The notes below the pieces were generated by a model. It saw nothing but the letters and a program-made list of their open reading frames with translations. It was not told the DNA's origin and searched no databases. Of a DNA stretch of 64,000 bases, positions 1 through 10,544 are shown piece by piece. The first letter of the stretch is position 1. Every line of letters begins with the position of its first letter. Position numbers and translations under genes: made by a program. The DNA comes from Heloderma charlesbogerti (Eukaryota > Chordata > Lepidosauria > Squamata > Helodermatidae). The stretch is from NCBI GenBank assembly GCA_026122225.1, contig JANEZZ010001873.1, forward strand, positions 1,364,001 through 1,428,000. Direction: 5' to 3'.

Positions 1-255
1 CTGAACATACTGCCAACTAGTACTAGATGATAACTGACATTTAATCCACAATACTGAAAATGGTAGGAATTTATCAGCCAAATCTATTCGTGGATCTAAA
101 GTATAAACTCCACTGTCAGCCCAACTCCTCCACATAAAAAGTTATCTCTATATTTTCAAAACTGGATTCCCCTGTAAGGTCAGTTTAGCATAAGAATATG
201 GATTAAACTGCAGCTGTGGAGGCATCGAATTTCAAGTCTCTCTCTCTAAGATTGT

Positions 256-420
256 GTCACCATGGCCCAGGACTGGTATCTCTCAGAAACTGAAGCCTCT
301 GGTGACAGTGACTCTGGGGAGGCATCAGAACCAGTTCTTGGTCCTCCTGGAGTGGAGCCCACTGCCTCAGACCCCATGTCTTGTCCATGCAACCCCAGGA
401 GGTGCCACTACCTTCTGACT
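256..420 (+). mobile_element. LTR-like fragment with acidic open frame
   Basis: The stretch begins TGTCACC, like a retrotransposon LTR start, and opens into a frame containing a Ser/Asp/Glu-rich peptide (GDSDSGEAS). The acidic peptide lies in the same phase from the TGTC start as in the two LTRs near 47.1-48.8 kb. The right end is lost in a TTTA/TTA microsatellite, and I saw no target duplication. A chance open frame is the alternative. Confidence 0.35.
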
Positions 421-422
421 CC

Positions 423-433
423 ATTTATTTATT

Positions 434-464
<31 letters not shown>

Positions 465-472
465 AATTTATT
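423..472. repeat. TTTA/TTA microsatellite
   Basis: A run of TTTA units passes into TTA units. It follows the LTR-like fragment and abuts the left arm of a long inverted repeat. It is the sole reason a neighbouring frame ends in a run of tyrosines. Confidence 0.9.
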
Positions 473-1005
473 AATCTGTCTTGGGCAATTGCACATTTTA
501 AAATATGGTTAGTAGCAATGTCTTTTTTTTTCTTTTTTTTTACTCAAAAGTATGATCTGGGGACCTGATATGGATCAGAACCCTAGTTCAGCCAAGGAGG
601 CTTGGTGTGGTCAAGGTGGCTGGGTCACATCTGGAATTAAGGTTGGGTTTCACGACCATGGTCAGCAATCCTAAAGCTAAAGAAGTAACAAATTACTCCA
701 GCAGAATCTGGGAGCAACTGGCTGGCTTTTATAGTCAGGCTAGGAGAGTCTCTCTGGAAGCTTCACCCTTCAGGTGCTGCATCTGGCCCTTAAAGGGCCA
801 GCAGCCCTTTCCTCTAGTGAACAGGGAGACCCTGGGGAGCAGTCCTCACTTGCCTCCTCCTTCTCTAACTTCCATTCCCCAGGAGAAGCCAATGCCTACA
901 GGAAAGTAGTTTTACTCAAAACTTATTATTTTGAGTAAAAAAAAAGAAAAAAAAAAGACATTGCTACTAACCATATTTTAAAATGTGCAGTTGCTCAAGA
1001 CAGAT
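473..1005. repeat. 77-bp inverted repeat with 379-bp spacer
   Basis: Left arm 473-549 and right arm 929-1005 are reverse complements with about two substitutions and one indel. Both carry a T9-C-T9/10 tract followed by ACTCAA and an internal TTTTAAAATATGG block. A second hairpin (11-bp perfect arms at 911-921 and 929-939) sits at the right arm's inner edge. The spacer holds no recognised gene; it contains CTTTTATAG (TATA-like) and may be retrotransposon debris. A foldback DNA transposon or an inverted duplication of an older repeat would both fit. Confidence 0.8.
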
Positions 1006-1014
1006 CAGATGATG

Positions 1015-1690
1015 GATTTCCCAATGGAGCATGGCAGGTTGTTGGTGGAGCCATTCTTTCCTTTTTAATTTACCTAGATCCTAATGCCCTCCAGCCAGAA
1101 AAGGGTGCCAAATAATTTGACTCCAAAACAACCTATGGAGGAGTGTTCAAAGAAAATGTGTTTTCCAGTCATTAGTATGGTTTAACAAAAAGGCTTATGA
1201 TATAAATTAAGGTCTGGAAAATTAAACCTTCCTTCTTTATTTGATAACTGTATCTTCTTAAATGAAAATAGGAAGGAGACCCCCTGCCTGCAAATAAACT
1301 TCTGAAATACTACATACAGTTTTAGAAAATATGTTTGAGGCATATATAAAGGAATACTATGTAAAATACTATGTAGTGCATAAATTACCTGTGGCAAGAC
1401 ATTCATCTTAAGTAAATTAGCCTTACCCCAAATGTTCAAGATAAGTGATGCACAACGTCCCAAGTCAAGAGATATTTCTGCCAGTAATGCACTTCTATTC
1501 AATTTAACCATTTGCAAAATATCTCTAGGCAGCAATATACCAAGATACTTGATCACTTCAGTTGTATGTCTTAAATTTTCTTGTAGAAACCCTTGAGTTT
1601 GTTTTTTTTTAGAAAGGTGCTTACGAATTGTTGTTGTTGTTGTTTTTGCTTTGTGAGTAATTTGAATGCCTGAGTACATATATATTCAGT
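1015..1690 (-). mobile_element. L1 LINE fragment, ORF2 C-terminal part (dead)
   Basis: On the minus strand a 165-codon stretch (1679-1182) reads like the part of L1 ORF2 after the reverse transcriptase: IKYLGI, later KMNVLPQVIYAL, then a GRFNFPDLNLY block matching the L1 pattern 'GG..LPDL..Y'. Beyond 1182 the similarity continues weakly through stops towards 1015. The fragment lacks the catalytic FADD region and both ends. It is followed at 1703 by a BovB tail insertion. L1 is recognised from these conserved blocks. Confidence 0.75.
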
Positions 1691-1702
1691 CATATATTCA
1701 GT

Positions 1703-1923
1703 TGTTGTTTATTCGGTCAGTCACTTCCGACTCTTCGTGACTTCATGGACCAGCCCACGCCAGAGCTTCCTGTCGGCTGTCGCCACCCCCAGCTCCCCCA
1801 AGGTCAAGTCCGTCACCTCCAGAATATCATCCATCCCTCTTCCTTTTGCCTTCCACTTTCCCTAGCATCAGCATCTTCTCCAGGGTATCCTGTCTTCTCA
1901 TTATGTGGCCAAAGTACTTCAGT
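1703..1923 (-). mobile_element. BovB LINE 3' end, 5'-truncated, with 13-bp target duplication
   Basis: The plus strand shows the reverse complement of the BovB 3' end: a TTGTTG start, then GACTCTTCGTGACTTCATGGAC, CTTCTCCAGGGTATCC and GTGGCCAAAGTACTTC. The flanks TCATATATTCAGT at 1690-1702 and 1924-1936 are an exact 13-bp target duplication, so both element borders are known. It encodes only the last part of ORF2 with many changes. The same family recurs at 55.9-58.2 and 59.6-60.0 kb. Confidence 0.93.
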
Positions 1924-1936
1924 TCATATATTCAGT

Positions 1937-3050
1937 ACAGTGCTCATTTTCAGACCCAGCTCATGCATTGCTTGATGATGATATTGCCAGGGTGCTGGGC
2001 ACTGAAGATGAAGATATCAAGTATTTGTGTTGCACACCAGGTTTGGGAAAAGCTGACAAGGAACCTGTGCAGTGTAAGTAAACTGAGCAATCAACAAATG
2101 TAGGTGGAGAAAGATGGGCAAATCCTTGTATGGTATTACTTGAATCTGCATAAAGAGGGTGGTTGTTTTTTTTTTTAACATAACTATAGCTAAATCCATA
2201 AAAGACTTAACACAAGAAAAAGACATTGTGATAAGAACAGTACAGCTAGCTTCTGGAAGGAAAATAGATGGTGTGTTTGAGTAAGGTTCCTACTTCTTTC
2301 AAAATTGTGCCCATAAATAGCCTGATGTCTACCTGGTGTGGGGTTAATTCATTTTGTGTGAGGTCAGAGATTCCAGAGGTTAAATCTCATCTCTCTGATA
2401 GAAGTTACCTCTAAGGATCTTTGATATAGTACACTTTAAAAGACAACAGCAGTATATGATTTGGGTGACTGCTGAAATTGTTCATGCTGTTAAAACATAG
2501 TTTCCGAATCTAAGGAAATATTCAATATTCTATAGGCCAGGAAAAATAGACTTTCTACTTTGAACTTGCAGTCCAGCTTTTCTTTTTGGTGCCACATCAT
2601 TTTTAAAGAACAAACAAAGCCGAAACCATCTTCTGACCTCTTGTTTTTGTGAAGTTTTGAAAGAAAAGCTATTATGACCATCCATAAGTTTTATCACTGA
2701 TTGTTTCCACCCCCCTTACTTAAAGGGGAGTAAGAGTGACTTTTTTCTTTAAAATTTGAAAAGTACAAAATTATTTATTCCTCAAAGTCTCTTACTGTCA
2801 GGCAAAACAGATATGGAATTTCAGCATTGTGGTAACAGCTGTCCAACAGAGGACAGGGAGGCAAGGGTAAAAAGGGGAGGAATGTGAACTACGATGATGT
2901 TGATAAGAAGCATGCTAAGATTTGCTTTCATTTATATATATTACAAAGAACATAGTAAATAGCCCTGGAGCATGCACATCCACTGGATCCCAGCCCATCA
3001 TTATAGCCTGGTAATCTTTTTGTTGTAAGGCCTTTTAATTTGGGGAGGCT
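1937..3050. other. Unassigned AT-rich sequence
   Basis: No gene, recognisable transposon end or tandem repeat stands out here. Open frames are short and lack family motifs. It may be old, unrecognisable repeat or unique DNA. Confidence 0.5.
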
Positions 3051-3061
3051 TTGGTGGCTTA

Positions 3062-3130
3062 GGCTGCAATCCTATTCACCCATTGAACTCAGCAGGACAT
3101 TCTTCTAACAGACATGCATAGGATTGCACT
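3062..3130. repeat. Short sauropsid-type repeat with CAATCCTAT ends
   Basis: The unit starts GGCTGCAATCCTAT, passes through a CCCATTGAACTCAG core and ends with GCATAGGATTGCAC, so its termini are inverted. The same pattern appears in pieces near 10.2, 24.65, 40.26, 43.2, 52.5 and 52.65 kb. It looks like a very abundant small non-autonomous element. Confidence 0.7.
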
Positions 3131-3204
3131 GCTGGTATATAGAATGTGAAATTTTAGCATCTATTAGATTTACCCATAACAATGTGGTTTTAATTGTTTG
3201 TTGT

Positions 3205-3425
3205 TCATTACATTTGTATCCCACATTTCTTTCGAGGAGCCCAAGTTGGCATACATGATCCTTCTCCTCTCTATTTCATCCGCACAACAACACTGTGAGG
3301 TAGGTTAGGCTGAGAGTCAGTGACTGGCCCCAAGTCACCCAGTGAGCCTCATGGCTAAGCTGGGACTAGAACCAGGTTTCCTGCATCCCAGTCCAAGACC
3401 CTAACCACTACACCACATGGGCTAT
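3205..3425 (-). mobile_element. MIR-like tRNA-derived SINE
   Basis: Read on the minus strand it begins with a tRNA-like head: A box TGGTGTAGTGGTTAG and B box GGTTCTAGTCC. It continues with CTCACTGGGTGACTT and the conserved core CTAACCTACCTCACAG, then a tail ending in an L2-like GGGATACAAATG. A full plus-strand relative lies at 52.67 kb. Polymerase III promoter boxes are visible but no function is expected. Confidence 0.85.
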
Positions 3426-3801
3426 CATTCGCCATTGGAAACTGGCTTTTTAATCTTTTAAGGCCCTGTGCATATGGTATGGGGTAAGCTGGTAACTGAA
3501 ATAGAGCATTGTTTAAAAGGAACTATGTATATTTTTTTTATTCAGATGTAGCTTTATTCCAACCCAATCCCCACAACACAATTGAGTACCAGTGTAAACG
3601 TGAAACAGGATGGTATAATCCAGCCATATTACTAATGTATTCCTTTTTAAATTAATTAGTTTGGTCTTTTTATAAATACGCAAATGTACACATCAAATAT
3701 TATTATAAGAGTATTTCCAGTATTTTAATTAGGATTAAAAAAACCTTAATATTTGAGTTAAAATGTTAAGAAATAAAGAACAATACAGCAGAACATATAA
3801 G

Positions 3802-4090
3802 GAAAGGAAAGGTTCCTCCTGTGCAAGCACCGAGTCATTACTGACCCCTTGAGGGACGCCACTTGCGCTGGTGTTTTCATGGCAGACTATAGTGGGGCGG
3901 TTTGCCATTGCCTTCCCCAGTCGTGACCACCTTTCCCCCAGCAAGCTGGGTACTCATTTTACCCACCTCGGAAAGATGGAAGGCTGAGTCGACCTGAGCC
4001 GGCTCCCCGGGACCCGGCTTCCGCTGGGATCGAACTCAGGTCATGGGGTTGCAATACTGCCGCCTACCACTCTGAACCACCACCGGCTAT
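3802..4090 (-). mobile_element. Sauria-type SINE, intact, 13-bp target duplication
   Basis: Flanks CAGAACATATAAG at 3789-3801 and 4091-4103 match perfectly and define the element exactly. On the minus strand it opens with GCCGGTGGTGG, has a B-box-like GAGTTCGATCCC, a GACTCAGCCTTCCATC body and a 3' part ending in CCTTTCC. Squamate SINEs of this type carry a tail related to BovB, the presumed source of their transposition machinery. A diverged plus-strand copy lies at 15.93 kb. The clean duplication suggests fairly recent insertion. Confidence 0.93.
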
Positions 4091-4103
4091 CAGAACATAT
4101 AAG

Positions 4104-4569
4104 ACCACCTTACAAACATAAAGGAGAGAAGAAAAAAATCTGCTCCATCCCATAGTAAATAAGGCATCGCATGAGGCCTAAAATCTTTGTGGAATTTGTT
4201 CCAAAACCTTATAGAAGTAGACAGTCTCTGAATAAAAGGTTTTTCAGAAATACATATACCTCAAGTTAGTATATATTAGGTTACCTTAGACATAATAGCA
4301 GAGTTCCAGATTCTATATAATGATTCAAGTAAAGGAGCAATAATAGATTTTTTTCCAATAATAAGTAATGTTGGCCTTTTCTGTCATTAATAAATTGATG
4401 ACCATTTCTGAATTGTTATAATCACTCATGTGATGTAAATGACTGATTTCTTACAACACCTTCCCTCTTTTCCAACTTGTATTCATTTTATTTGACATTT
4501 AGAAATTAATTAATGCCAATTTTTCTAATCAAATGATTATACTGGTAACTAAAAGTAGAATTAGACAAC
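4104..4569. other. Unassigned AT-rich sequence
   Basis: This flanks the SINE on its right; the same host DNA continues from 3500-3788. It has no recognised motif. Old LINE sequence is possible. Confidence 0.4.
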
Positions 4570-4572
4570 TTA

Positions 4573-4970
4573 GGGCGCAATCCTATGGCCGCTAGTCAGC
4601 GGCTAGACAGCCATAGACAGTTCCCTGAGAACCGACCTCCACCCCCTCCTGCACTGCCTTGTAGGCAGCGTGGATTGGCCCCATGTTCTGTGCTCGTAAG
4701 AGGAACACAGGACAGAGAAAATGGGGCATTCCTGTGGGCGGGCCATGGCGGGGAGGGCGGAAGTGCTGTTCTGATGCTTCCTATGCATTGTCTGGCGTCT
4801 CCCCCCCGCTCTGACTTCCCGTGGCCAGACAGCTGAAATTAGCGGTCTAGCCGCAAATGCAGGGTGGCTGACATGCAGAGGGGATGATCCCCTCCAGGCT
4901 GCTCCTGCCCTGCATTGGATAGGCGGCTCTGAGTTCGGAGGCGGCCACCTATCCCGATAGGATTGCGCCC
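4573..4970. mobile_element. TIR DNA transposon (non-autonomous), TTA-flanked
   Basis: It starts GGGCGCAATCCTAT and ends ATAGGATTGCGCCC, a perfect 14-bp terminal inverted repeat. TTA lies on both sides (4570-4572, 4971-4973), a 3-bp duplication as made by PIF/Harbinger-type transposases. The left subterminal region has a small GGCTAGACAGCC hairpin. The interior is GC-rich and encodes no transposase. Related copies lie at 7511 and 42563. Confidence 0.75.
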
Positions 4971-5059
4971 TTACACGACTTAACAGGAGTTACTTCAGAA
5001 AAAATAAACTACACTATGGACTAAGTCTAAGCTTAACTATCACTGCTTGGTAGCTGCTG

Positions 5060-5920
5060 CAATGAAATTGCAGCAGCTGGATGGGGAAGAATAAGCTGGA
5101 GCTGAACCCTGACAAGACCGAGGTACTTTTGGTGGGAGACAAGAGGAGGTTGGGGGATGTTGACCTGGTGTTGAATGGGGTACAGCTACCCTTGAAAGAC
5201 CAGTTCTGCAGCTTGGGGGTCATTTTAGAGTCCCAGCTGTCCATGGAGGCTCAGGTGTCAGCTGTGAGCTGGACGGCACTGTACCAACTCCATCTGATAC
5301 AGCGGCTGCGCCCCTGCCTTCCCGACCGTCTGCTCCCATCAGTAGTACATGTCCTCGTCTCCTCTCATCTAGACTACTGTAATGCGCTCTATGAGGGGTT
5401 ACCCTTGAAGACAGTTTGGAAGCTGCAGCTGGTACAGAAATGGCAGCTCGCCTGATGGAAGGTAGCCACTGGCATGATCACATCACTCTGATGCTAAAGG
5501 AGTTGCACTGGTTACCAGTTGTTTTCTGGGCCAAATTCAAGGTGTTGGTTTTGACCTTTAAAACCCTATATGGTTCTGGCCCAGTCTATCTTAAGGAGCG
5601 CCTCCAGCAATACCAGACAGGCCACTTAACAAGATCAGCCTCAGATGGCCTTCTCTCTGTCCCATCAGCCAGGACAGCTAGGCGGGTGAGGACGAGGGCC
5701 TTCTCTTTGGCAGCCCCCACTCTGTGGAACTCCCTCCCTAGGGAACTCCGCCATGCCCCCTCTTTAATGAGCTTCCACCACACATTAAAAACGTGGTTGT
5801 TCAGGCAGGCATTTGGGGTGGGTTAGGGTATTTTTAGAAATATGATGTTTTAAAGTAGAATTTTATTTTAAAACTGTTGTATTGCTGTACATAGCCCAGA
5901 GTGGCCGGGTGACCTAAAAA
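5060..5920 (+). mobile_element. L2 LINE, end of reverse transcriptase ORF and 3' UTR (dead)
   Basis: Two overlapping frames (5081-5455 and 5416-5826) carry L2 landmarks: KLELNPDKTEVL after the catalytic core, PLKDQFCSLGV, SHLDYCNALYEGLP, then SARTARRVRTRAFS and APTLWNSLPRELR near the C-terminus. A frameshift near 5430 joins them, and the YADD catalytic box is missing through 5' truncation. The 3' UTR follows with GCCCAGAGTGGC near 5895. These frames are not a host gene. Confidence 0.92.
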
Positions 5921-5924
5921 TCCA

Positions 5925-6045
5925 GTGTCTGAACTCTGTGGGGAATGCTCTAGCTCTAGAATTCCTGCATTGAGCATCAGGGGGTTGAACTAAACGGCCT
6001 ACTAGACCCTCCTCCAAATCTATAATTCTATGATTTGTTAAGGTA
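5925..6045 (+). mobile_element. CR1 LINE 3' terminus
   Basis: The segment contains CTGCATTGAGCATCAGGGGG, a GGTTGAACTAAACGGCC block and ends ATAATTCTATGATT, the octamer-type end of CR1. Only the 3' UTR tip is present. It directly follows the L2 end. Confidence 0.88.
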
Positions 6046-6117
6046 ATAGAAAAAAATTCCACCCTTTTCAGTAGACTTTGATTACTTATTTCAAACTAGA
6101 GAATGGACCTGGCTTTG

Positions 6118-6192
6118 CATAGAATTACAGAATCATAGGGTTGGAAGGGGCCTACAAGACCATCAAGTCCAACTCCCTGCTCAATGCAGAAA
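6118..6192 (-). mobile_element. CR1 LINE 3' terminus, inverted
   Basis: It begins at the CR1 end AGAATTACAGAATCATAGGG and continues GGAAGGGGCCTACAAGACC and CTGCTCAATGCAG, all in the opposite sense to the copy just upstream. It runs straight into the 5S rRNA-derived piece. Confidence 0.88.
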
Positions 6193-6197
6193 GCCTG

Positions 6198-6281
6198 ATT
6201 CCCAGGTGGTCTCCCATCCAAGTACTAACCAGGGCTGACGCTGCTTAGCTTCCGAGAACAGACAAGATCAGGCACATCCAG
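6198..6281 (-). pseudogene. 5S rRNA-derived sequence (pseudogene or SINE head)
   Basis: The reverse complement matches about 84 nt of vertebrate 5S rRNA at roughly 87% by eye. The internal control region is clear: on the plus strand CTTAGCTTCCGAGA mirrors the A-box/intermediate region and GGTCTCCCATCCAAGTACT mirrors the C box. The 5' end of the 5S gene is missing or too changed. It is joined directly to a CR1 3' end, so it may be a retroposed 5S copy or the head of a 5S-derived SINE; 5S/Sauria chimeric SINEs are known in lizards, but no Sauria body follows here. Confidence 0.8.
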
Positions 6282-6589
6282 CCCTTTGCTGGGTTGGAAT
6301 AGCTCTTCAAGCAAACTTACACAGCTATCAAAGTTGGACACATTGTGTCCACTCCATCTGAGTGAAGCCATGCCCACTGGCACTGCTAGGCACGGACTCT
6401 GCCATAATGTACCCCTATAACCTCCTGAGGAAGTTTCTGTCCATTCCATTCCCTGGGGTAGGGGTTCCCTCCCCACAATAGTGGGGAGGGAACAAGTGTA
6501 TAACTCTGTTCCTTGGCCTATTAATCTCCCCTGGCTTCAAATGTATGGACTGCAAAGCTATGTGCTGGTTAGGGAAGTCTGCCCCTAGT

Positions 6590-6725
6590 GGCTGAAGATG
6601 TTACTGAAGCTTCAATCACTACAACTCCCAGCAACCCTTCAACCAGCCATACTGGGACATGCTGGGAACTGAAGGATTTTTTTTTCAGTCTAAACATCCA
6701 TTTGATTGTGTCCTAAAATTATGTA
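6590..6725. repeat. Foldback-like repeat fragment
   Basis: ACTACAACTCCCAGCA, later ACATGCTGGGAACTGAAGG and TCAGTCTAAACATCC resemble the small hairpin elements at 18.43, 21.05 and 23.46 kb. Borders are unclear. Confidence 0.45.
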
Positions 6726-7510
6726 ATGTGCTTTAAAAACAAAATAACCCTGAAGTGCACACTCCCAGGGTCCTCTTAGTATGCATGGGAAGTTTCAGGT
6801 GTCTAGGTTTCATGGTCTTAGCACTATGGTGCTGATGGATGGACAGGCAGGCAGACATCCTCCTCTATCTCATCATCATCATCATCATTATAGAAGAAGG
6901 ATTATTAACAGCAGTGTAATTAGGTGCTGAAGAGAATTGAAATGAGAGAGTGCAATCTTTTATTGTTTCCTAACACTCCATACACTAAAATTAAGGCAAA
7001 GCAATTGCAAGAGATCAATCAAAAGCCGAAGTGTTTCACAACTGCCTGATCAATGTGGCTTTTCAACCTTGAATATATTAACATGAACCGATGTCAGTCT
7101 CCCACAACCCAAGAAATTCCCATCCGACAGCAGAGTAATTAGCCTAAAATACGGAAAACAACAACAACATGGATGCCAAGGTTTGTTGATAAGACTGACA
7201 GGAGTTTCAAACCACTTGGTATCCTTTTGAAAATCTCTGATTGAGACTTCAATTGTAAAGTAAGCTAAGCTGATTTAGAAACAGGAAGCATAGCCTCAAG
7301 TTAAATGTGGAGAATAGGTCTACAACAGGAGAGTGAGTGGAGGGATGATTGACAGCCAAGACTAGAATGGAATGTTGGATGGAGATAGTGCCAGCTGTAG
7401 AGAATCAGTTGGGAGGGAGACATAGACAGTTAGGGAAAGGTCAGGGAAGGAGAGAGTTGAGTTAGGATGTAGAGAAATAGAGGAATTAAAGGCCAGAGGT
7501 CATTAGTTTA

Positions 7511-7949
7511 GGGTGCAATCCTACGGCTGCTAGACAGCGGCTAGATGGCCATAGGATTGTTCAGTTTTCGGGAACCAAACTCAAGCCTGCGCACTGAGGT
7601 TGGTTCCCAGAAAACTGCCTCCCCTGCTGCCTTGTAGGTGGCATGGATCATCCCTGGGCTCTGAGCTCAGAACAGCAGCATGGAGCAGGACAAAAGAAAG
7701 CATTCCTGGGGGAGGGCAGGGGTGGGGAGTGCGGAAGTGCCGGTATGACGCTTCCTATGGGTCATCTGGCCTCCTCCCCCCAGCTCTGAAGTCCTGCAGC
7801 TAGACAGCCGAAATCGGCTCTCTAGCCACGATTGTAGGGTGGCCAGAGCATGGAGGAGAAGATCCCCTCTGCACTCCGCCTGCCATGCATTGGATAGGCA
7901 GTCGTCTCCAAGTCTGGAGGCTCCTGCCCATCCCCATAGGATTGCTCCA
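7511..7949. mobile_element. TIR DNA transposon, second copy
   Basis: The left end GGGTGCAATCCTACGG and right end CCATAGGATTGCTCC match the element at 4573 with point changes. The subterminal GCTAGACAGCGGCTAGATGG hairpin and the GC-rich interior with TGACGCTTCCTATGGG are shared. TTA lies left of the start; the right flank reads TAA, so the duplication has decayed. No transposase is encoded. Confidence 0.72.
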
Positions 7950-7959
7950 TAAATTAGTC

Positions 7960-8230
7960 GGTGAATAGAATCAGAGACAGGGTGTGAATAACAAATCCCA
8001 GGCATTTGGCAGCGCATGATGAGTTTTAATCAGTCCTGGATGTGTCTTTAGTTATGTCTGATAGTTCAATGTTGTTTTTAATTATATGTTGTTTGTATAT
8101 ATTGTTTTTGTGTTTTTGTGTGCTTTTGTGTAAATGGCTTTTAAAATTTTACATTGTATTTAATGTTTTAACTTTTGTAAACCTCCCAGAGAGCTTCAGC
8201 TATAAGGTGGTATAAATAAAAATAAAATTA
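7960..8230 (+). mobile_element. L2-type LINE 3' end
   Basis: The sequence runs from TTTGGCAGCGCATGATGAG through a T-rich 3' UTR to CCTCCCAGAGAGCTTCAGC and GGTGGTATAAATAAAAATAAAA. This CCCAGAGAGCT...GGTGGTATA ending recurs many times in the window. Confidence 0.85.
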
Positions 8231-9690
8231 AAAAATAACGGTAGGGAGAGAAACTATTGAAAGCAGATGTGTTGTGTTAGGTTTTTAGAACATTATTATG
8301 GTTATTTATCAGTTACTGTTTGTTCTGAGTGTTAACGTTGACCTGTTAAATAAATAAATACGTTTATTCAGTTCAGTTCAATTTTATTGCACTGACAACT
8401 AGTCATCTGCAAATAAGTGAACCAGTCCATAAAGCTATAACATATATGTTGATTCTTTTAAATACTTACACTGTTTAGGGTGGATCTGAAGGTTGGCATA
8501 TATCATCCCACTAAGGGGTGCTAAGTATATAAAGAGGAGAGCCCCACTGCTCTCTCTAAATCAGTAGGCAGGTGATGTTTTGGGGAGTCCTGGGAAAAGT
8601 CTGGACTCAGTGACCTCTACAGGCCAAGGCTTACCAAGAAAATGGTAAGGCCCCTAGAATACATAACAATTTGGTGGCAAAGTGGTGGGATTTGAATTAG
8701 TGAGATCAGAATATTTTTTAGACAAAGTAAGAAACAAGGCTTGAGTCACCCAGTATTTTGATGACCAGAACTTTAAGGGAAAAGGTCATAGAACAATTAC
8801 AGTCAAGTTTTTTCATTGGCCTTTCTTTCTTTCTTTCTTTCTGTCCTCTTATAAGGGATAATTGGTCTACTTCTATTCAAGTACTACTGTGATTTCTAAT
8901 ATAAACATACAAAGATGTGTTGTACTGACTTAAACTAGTGGTCTTTCTTGCCCAGTATTGTCTACCCTGACAGTAGGGTGGCCACTTATGCATCACCAAG
9001 GAACAGGACAAAAGAGGATACCAATTTTAATAATACTTGCATATGATAATGTTTATATATAAATGCAAATGTACATTTAAACAGAATATAATTATATATT
9101 CTGTATAAGTTAAATGTATAATTTAAACTGACATACAATACATCTCACCATAGTGGGGAAGACTGAGGATGACCTGTGTGCCTGCTCATTCTGTCATCAA
9201 AGTGCTAACTGTTGATGGGCAACTTCAAGGCCCCTGCTGCTCTCCCTTCCTTAGTTCTTTGACTTTAAACTAGACTTGGACTGGACAGCCCATCAAACAG
9301 AGGACACCTTCAAATAGAGGACTGTCCTCTGTAAAGTAGGGCACCTAGCCATCCCACCTGACAGGCTTTCCACATTCTCAGACAAAGGGATTTTCCAGCT
9401 CTCCTACTTGATAGCCCTCTTTAAATAGTAAAGATCTCAGTAACTGCTGAGATCTTCAGCATACATGTCATGTGCTATAGCACATATTCATATTCATATT
9501 CAAAAAATATGAATTCTTCCAAAGGGTTGGGTGGATGAAAGAATGTAAGTTAAAACACACTCACACACCTGTAGGCAATAGACATGCTTAACCTATTTTA
9601 AAGAATTAAACCTTACCTGCAGGCAGAGAAAATGGTAAGGCCCAGCAAGTCTACATACCTTACAAAAAATATTTATTCCAGAGCGGTAGA
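8231..9690. other. Mostly unassigned sequence
   Basis: It holds a short TTTC microsatellite (about 8821-8841) and a CAGAGGACACCTTC...AGAGGACTGTCCTC stretch near 9297-9335 that looks like a repeat remnant. No gene or clear element is seen. Confidence 0.5.
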
Positions 9691-9699
9691 TTAACTTCA

Positions 9700-9960
9700 G
9701 TTGCTCAATATTTATTTTTGTTTCATCAGCCTTGAAATGGGAATGGCAATTGCTTTGATAAATGGATTCAAGGGTTGTTTAGCTTTGCTCTGCCTTTCAT
9801 AAGAGCGTATGCATCTTCTGTTGAAATGCTGTTTTATAACTTCTGCCACACTTCTTGCTAACAGCAGTTATTGCATATGGTTTAATCTGCAACGAATGCC
9901 ATTTTACTTCATTGCAGAACAGCACTTGTGAAAAACATGGTACCCTGAGTTAGCACAGTA
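9700..9960. other. Possible conserved non-coding sequence
   Basis: This AT-rich stretch has no repeat landmark and no coding frame, and reads like unique sequence with several TAAT and TTGCAT-type words. That impression is subjective; only a multi-species alignment can test it. Confidence 0.2.
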
Positions 9961-10020
9961 ACACAGTTCTAGAGAGCTTTGGCTATTGGGTGGTACAGAA
10001 ATGTAATAAATAAATAAAAA
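9961..10020 (+). mobile_element. L2-type LINE 3' tip
   Basis: CTAGAGAGCTTTGGCTATTG and GGTGGTACAGAAATG followed by AATAAATAAATAAA are the standard L2 terminus of this genome. Only the last 60 bases remain. Confidence 0.8.
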
Positions 10021-10227
10021 TCAATACTATGCTATAGGAAAGAAGCCTCTGTGAAGGCTCCACCCCTTCCCATGCAAGGTATATGAAAGCATTATCCTAC
10101 AATAATAAAACGTTCTAATTTTTTAGCCCACCAAGGTAAGTTATGGCAAAGTAGAAAGGATGGTCCAAATGCAGATTTAAATAAACAACAATGACAGACA
10201 CACTTTGGTGTATATTGTCTCCTTCAG

Positions 10228-10305
10228 GCTGCAACTGGGAGTAAGCACTACTGAAAACAATTACACTTGCTTCAGAGTAAATATGTATAGGATTGCACCG
10301 TTAGA
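10228..10305. repeat. Sauropsid-type CAATCCTAT repeat fragment
   Basis: GGCTGCAACTGGGAGTAAGC, then CTTCAGAGTAAATATG and TATAGGATTGCACC match the small repeat at 3062. Confidence 0.65.
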
Positions 10306-10544
10306 CATTCAGGAGCCACAACATAGAGTAATTTCAAAATATATTTAGTATTAAACATTACAGCTACTGATTAAGGCAGAAGCCAAAATGTTTAGCACTG
10401 AATATATTTTGAGATTACTCTCTTGTTAGTCTATCTTTCTTACATATATATATTATATATATAACATAAGATTGACTATATGGCAAGTTAAACAGGAAAA
10501 AATATTGTAAACTCCAGCCCCCCATTTCCTAACCTTTATTTTCA

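Noticed and set aside
262..465. 67-codon frame ending in seven tyrosines, as a gene
   Set aside because: The C-terminus is translated TTA microsatellite. Only the acidic LTR-like part is of interest.
5081..5826. Two plus frames as a host gene
   Set aside because: They match the C-terminal reverse transcriptase region of L2 throughout.
6198..6281. Functional 5S rRNA gene
   Set aside because: It is truncated, carries about ten changes, and lacks the usual terminator and tandem setting.
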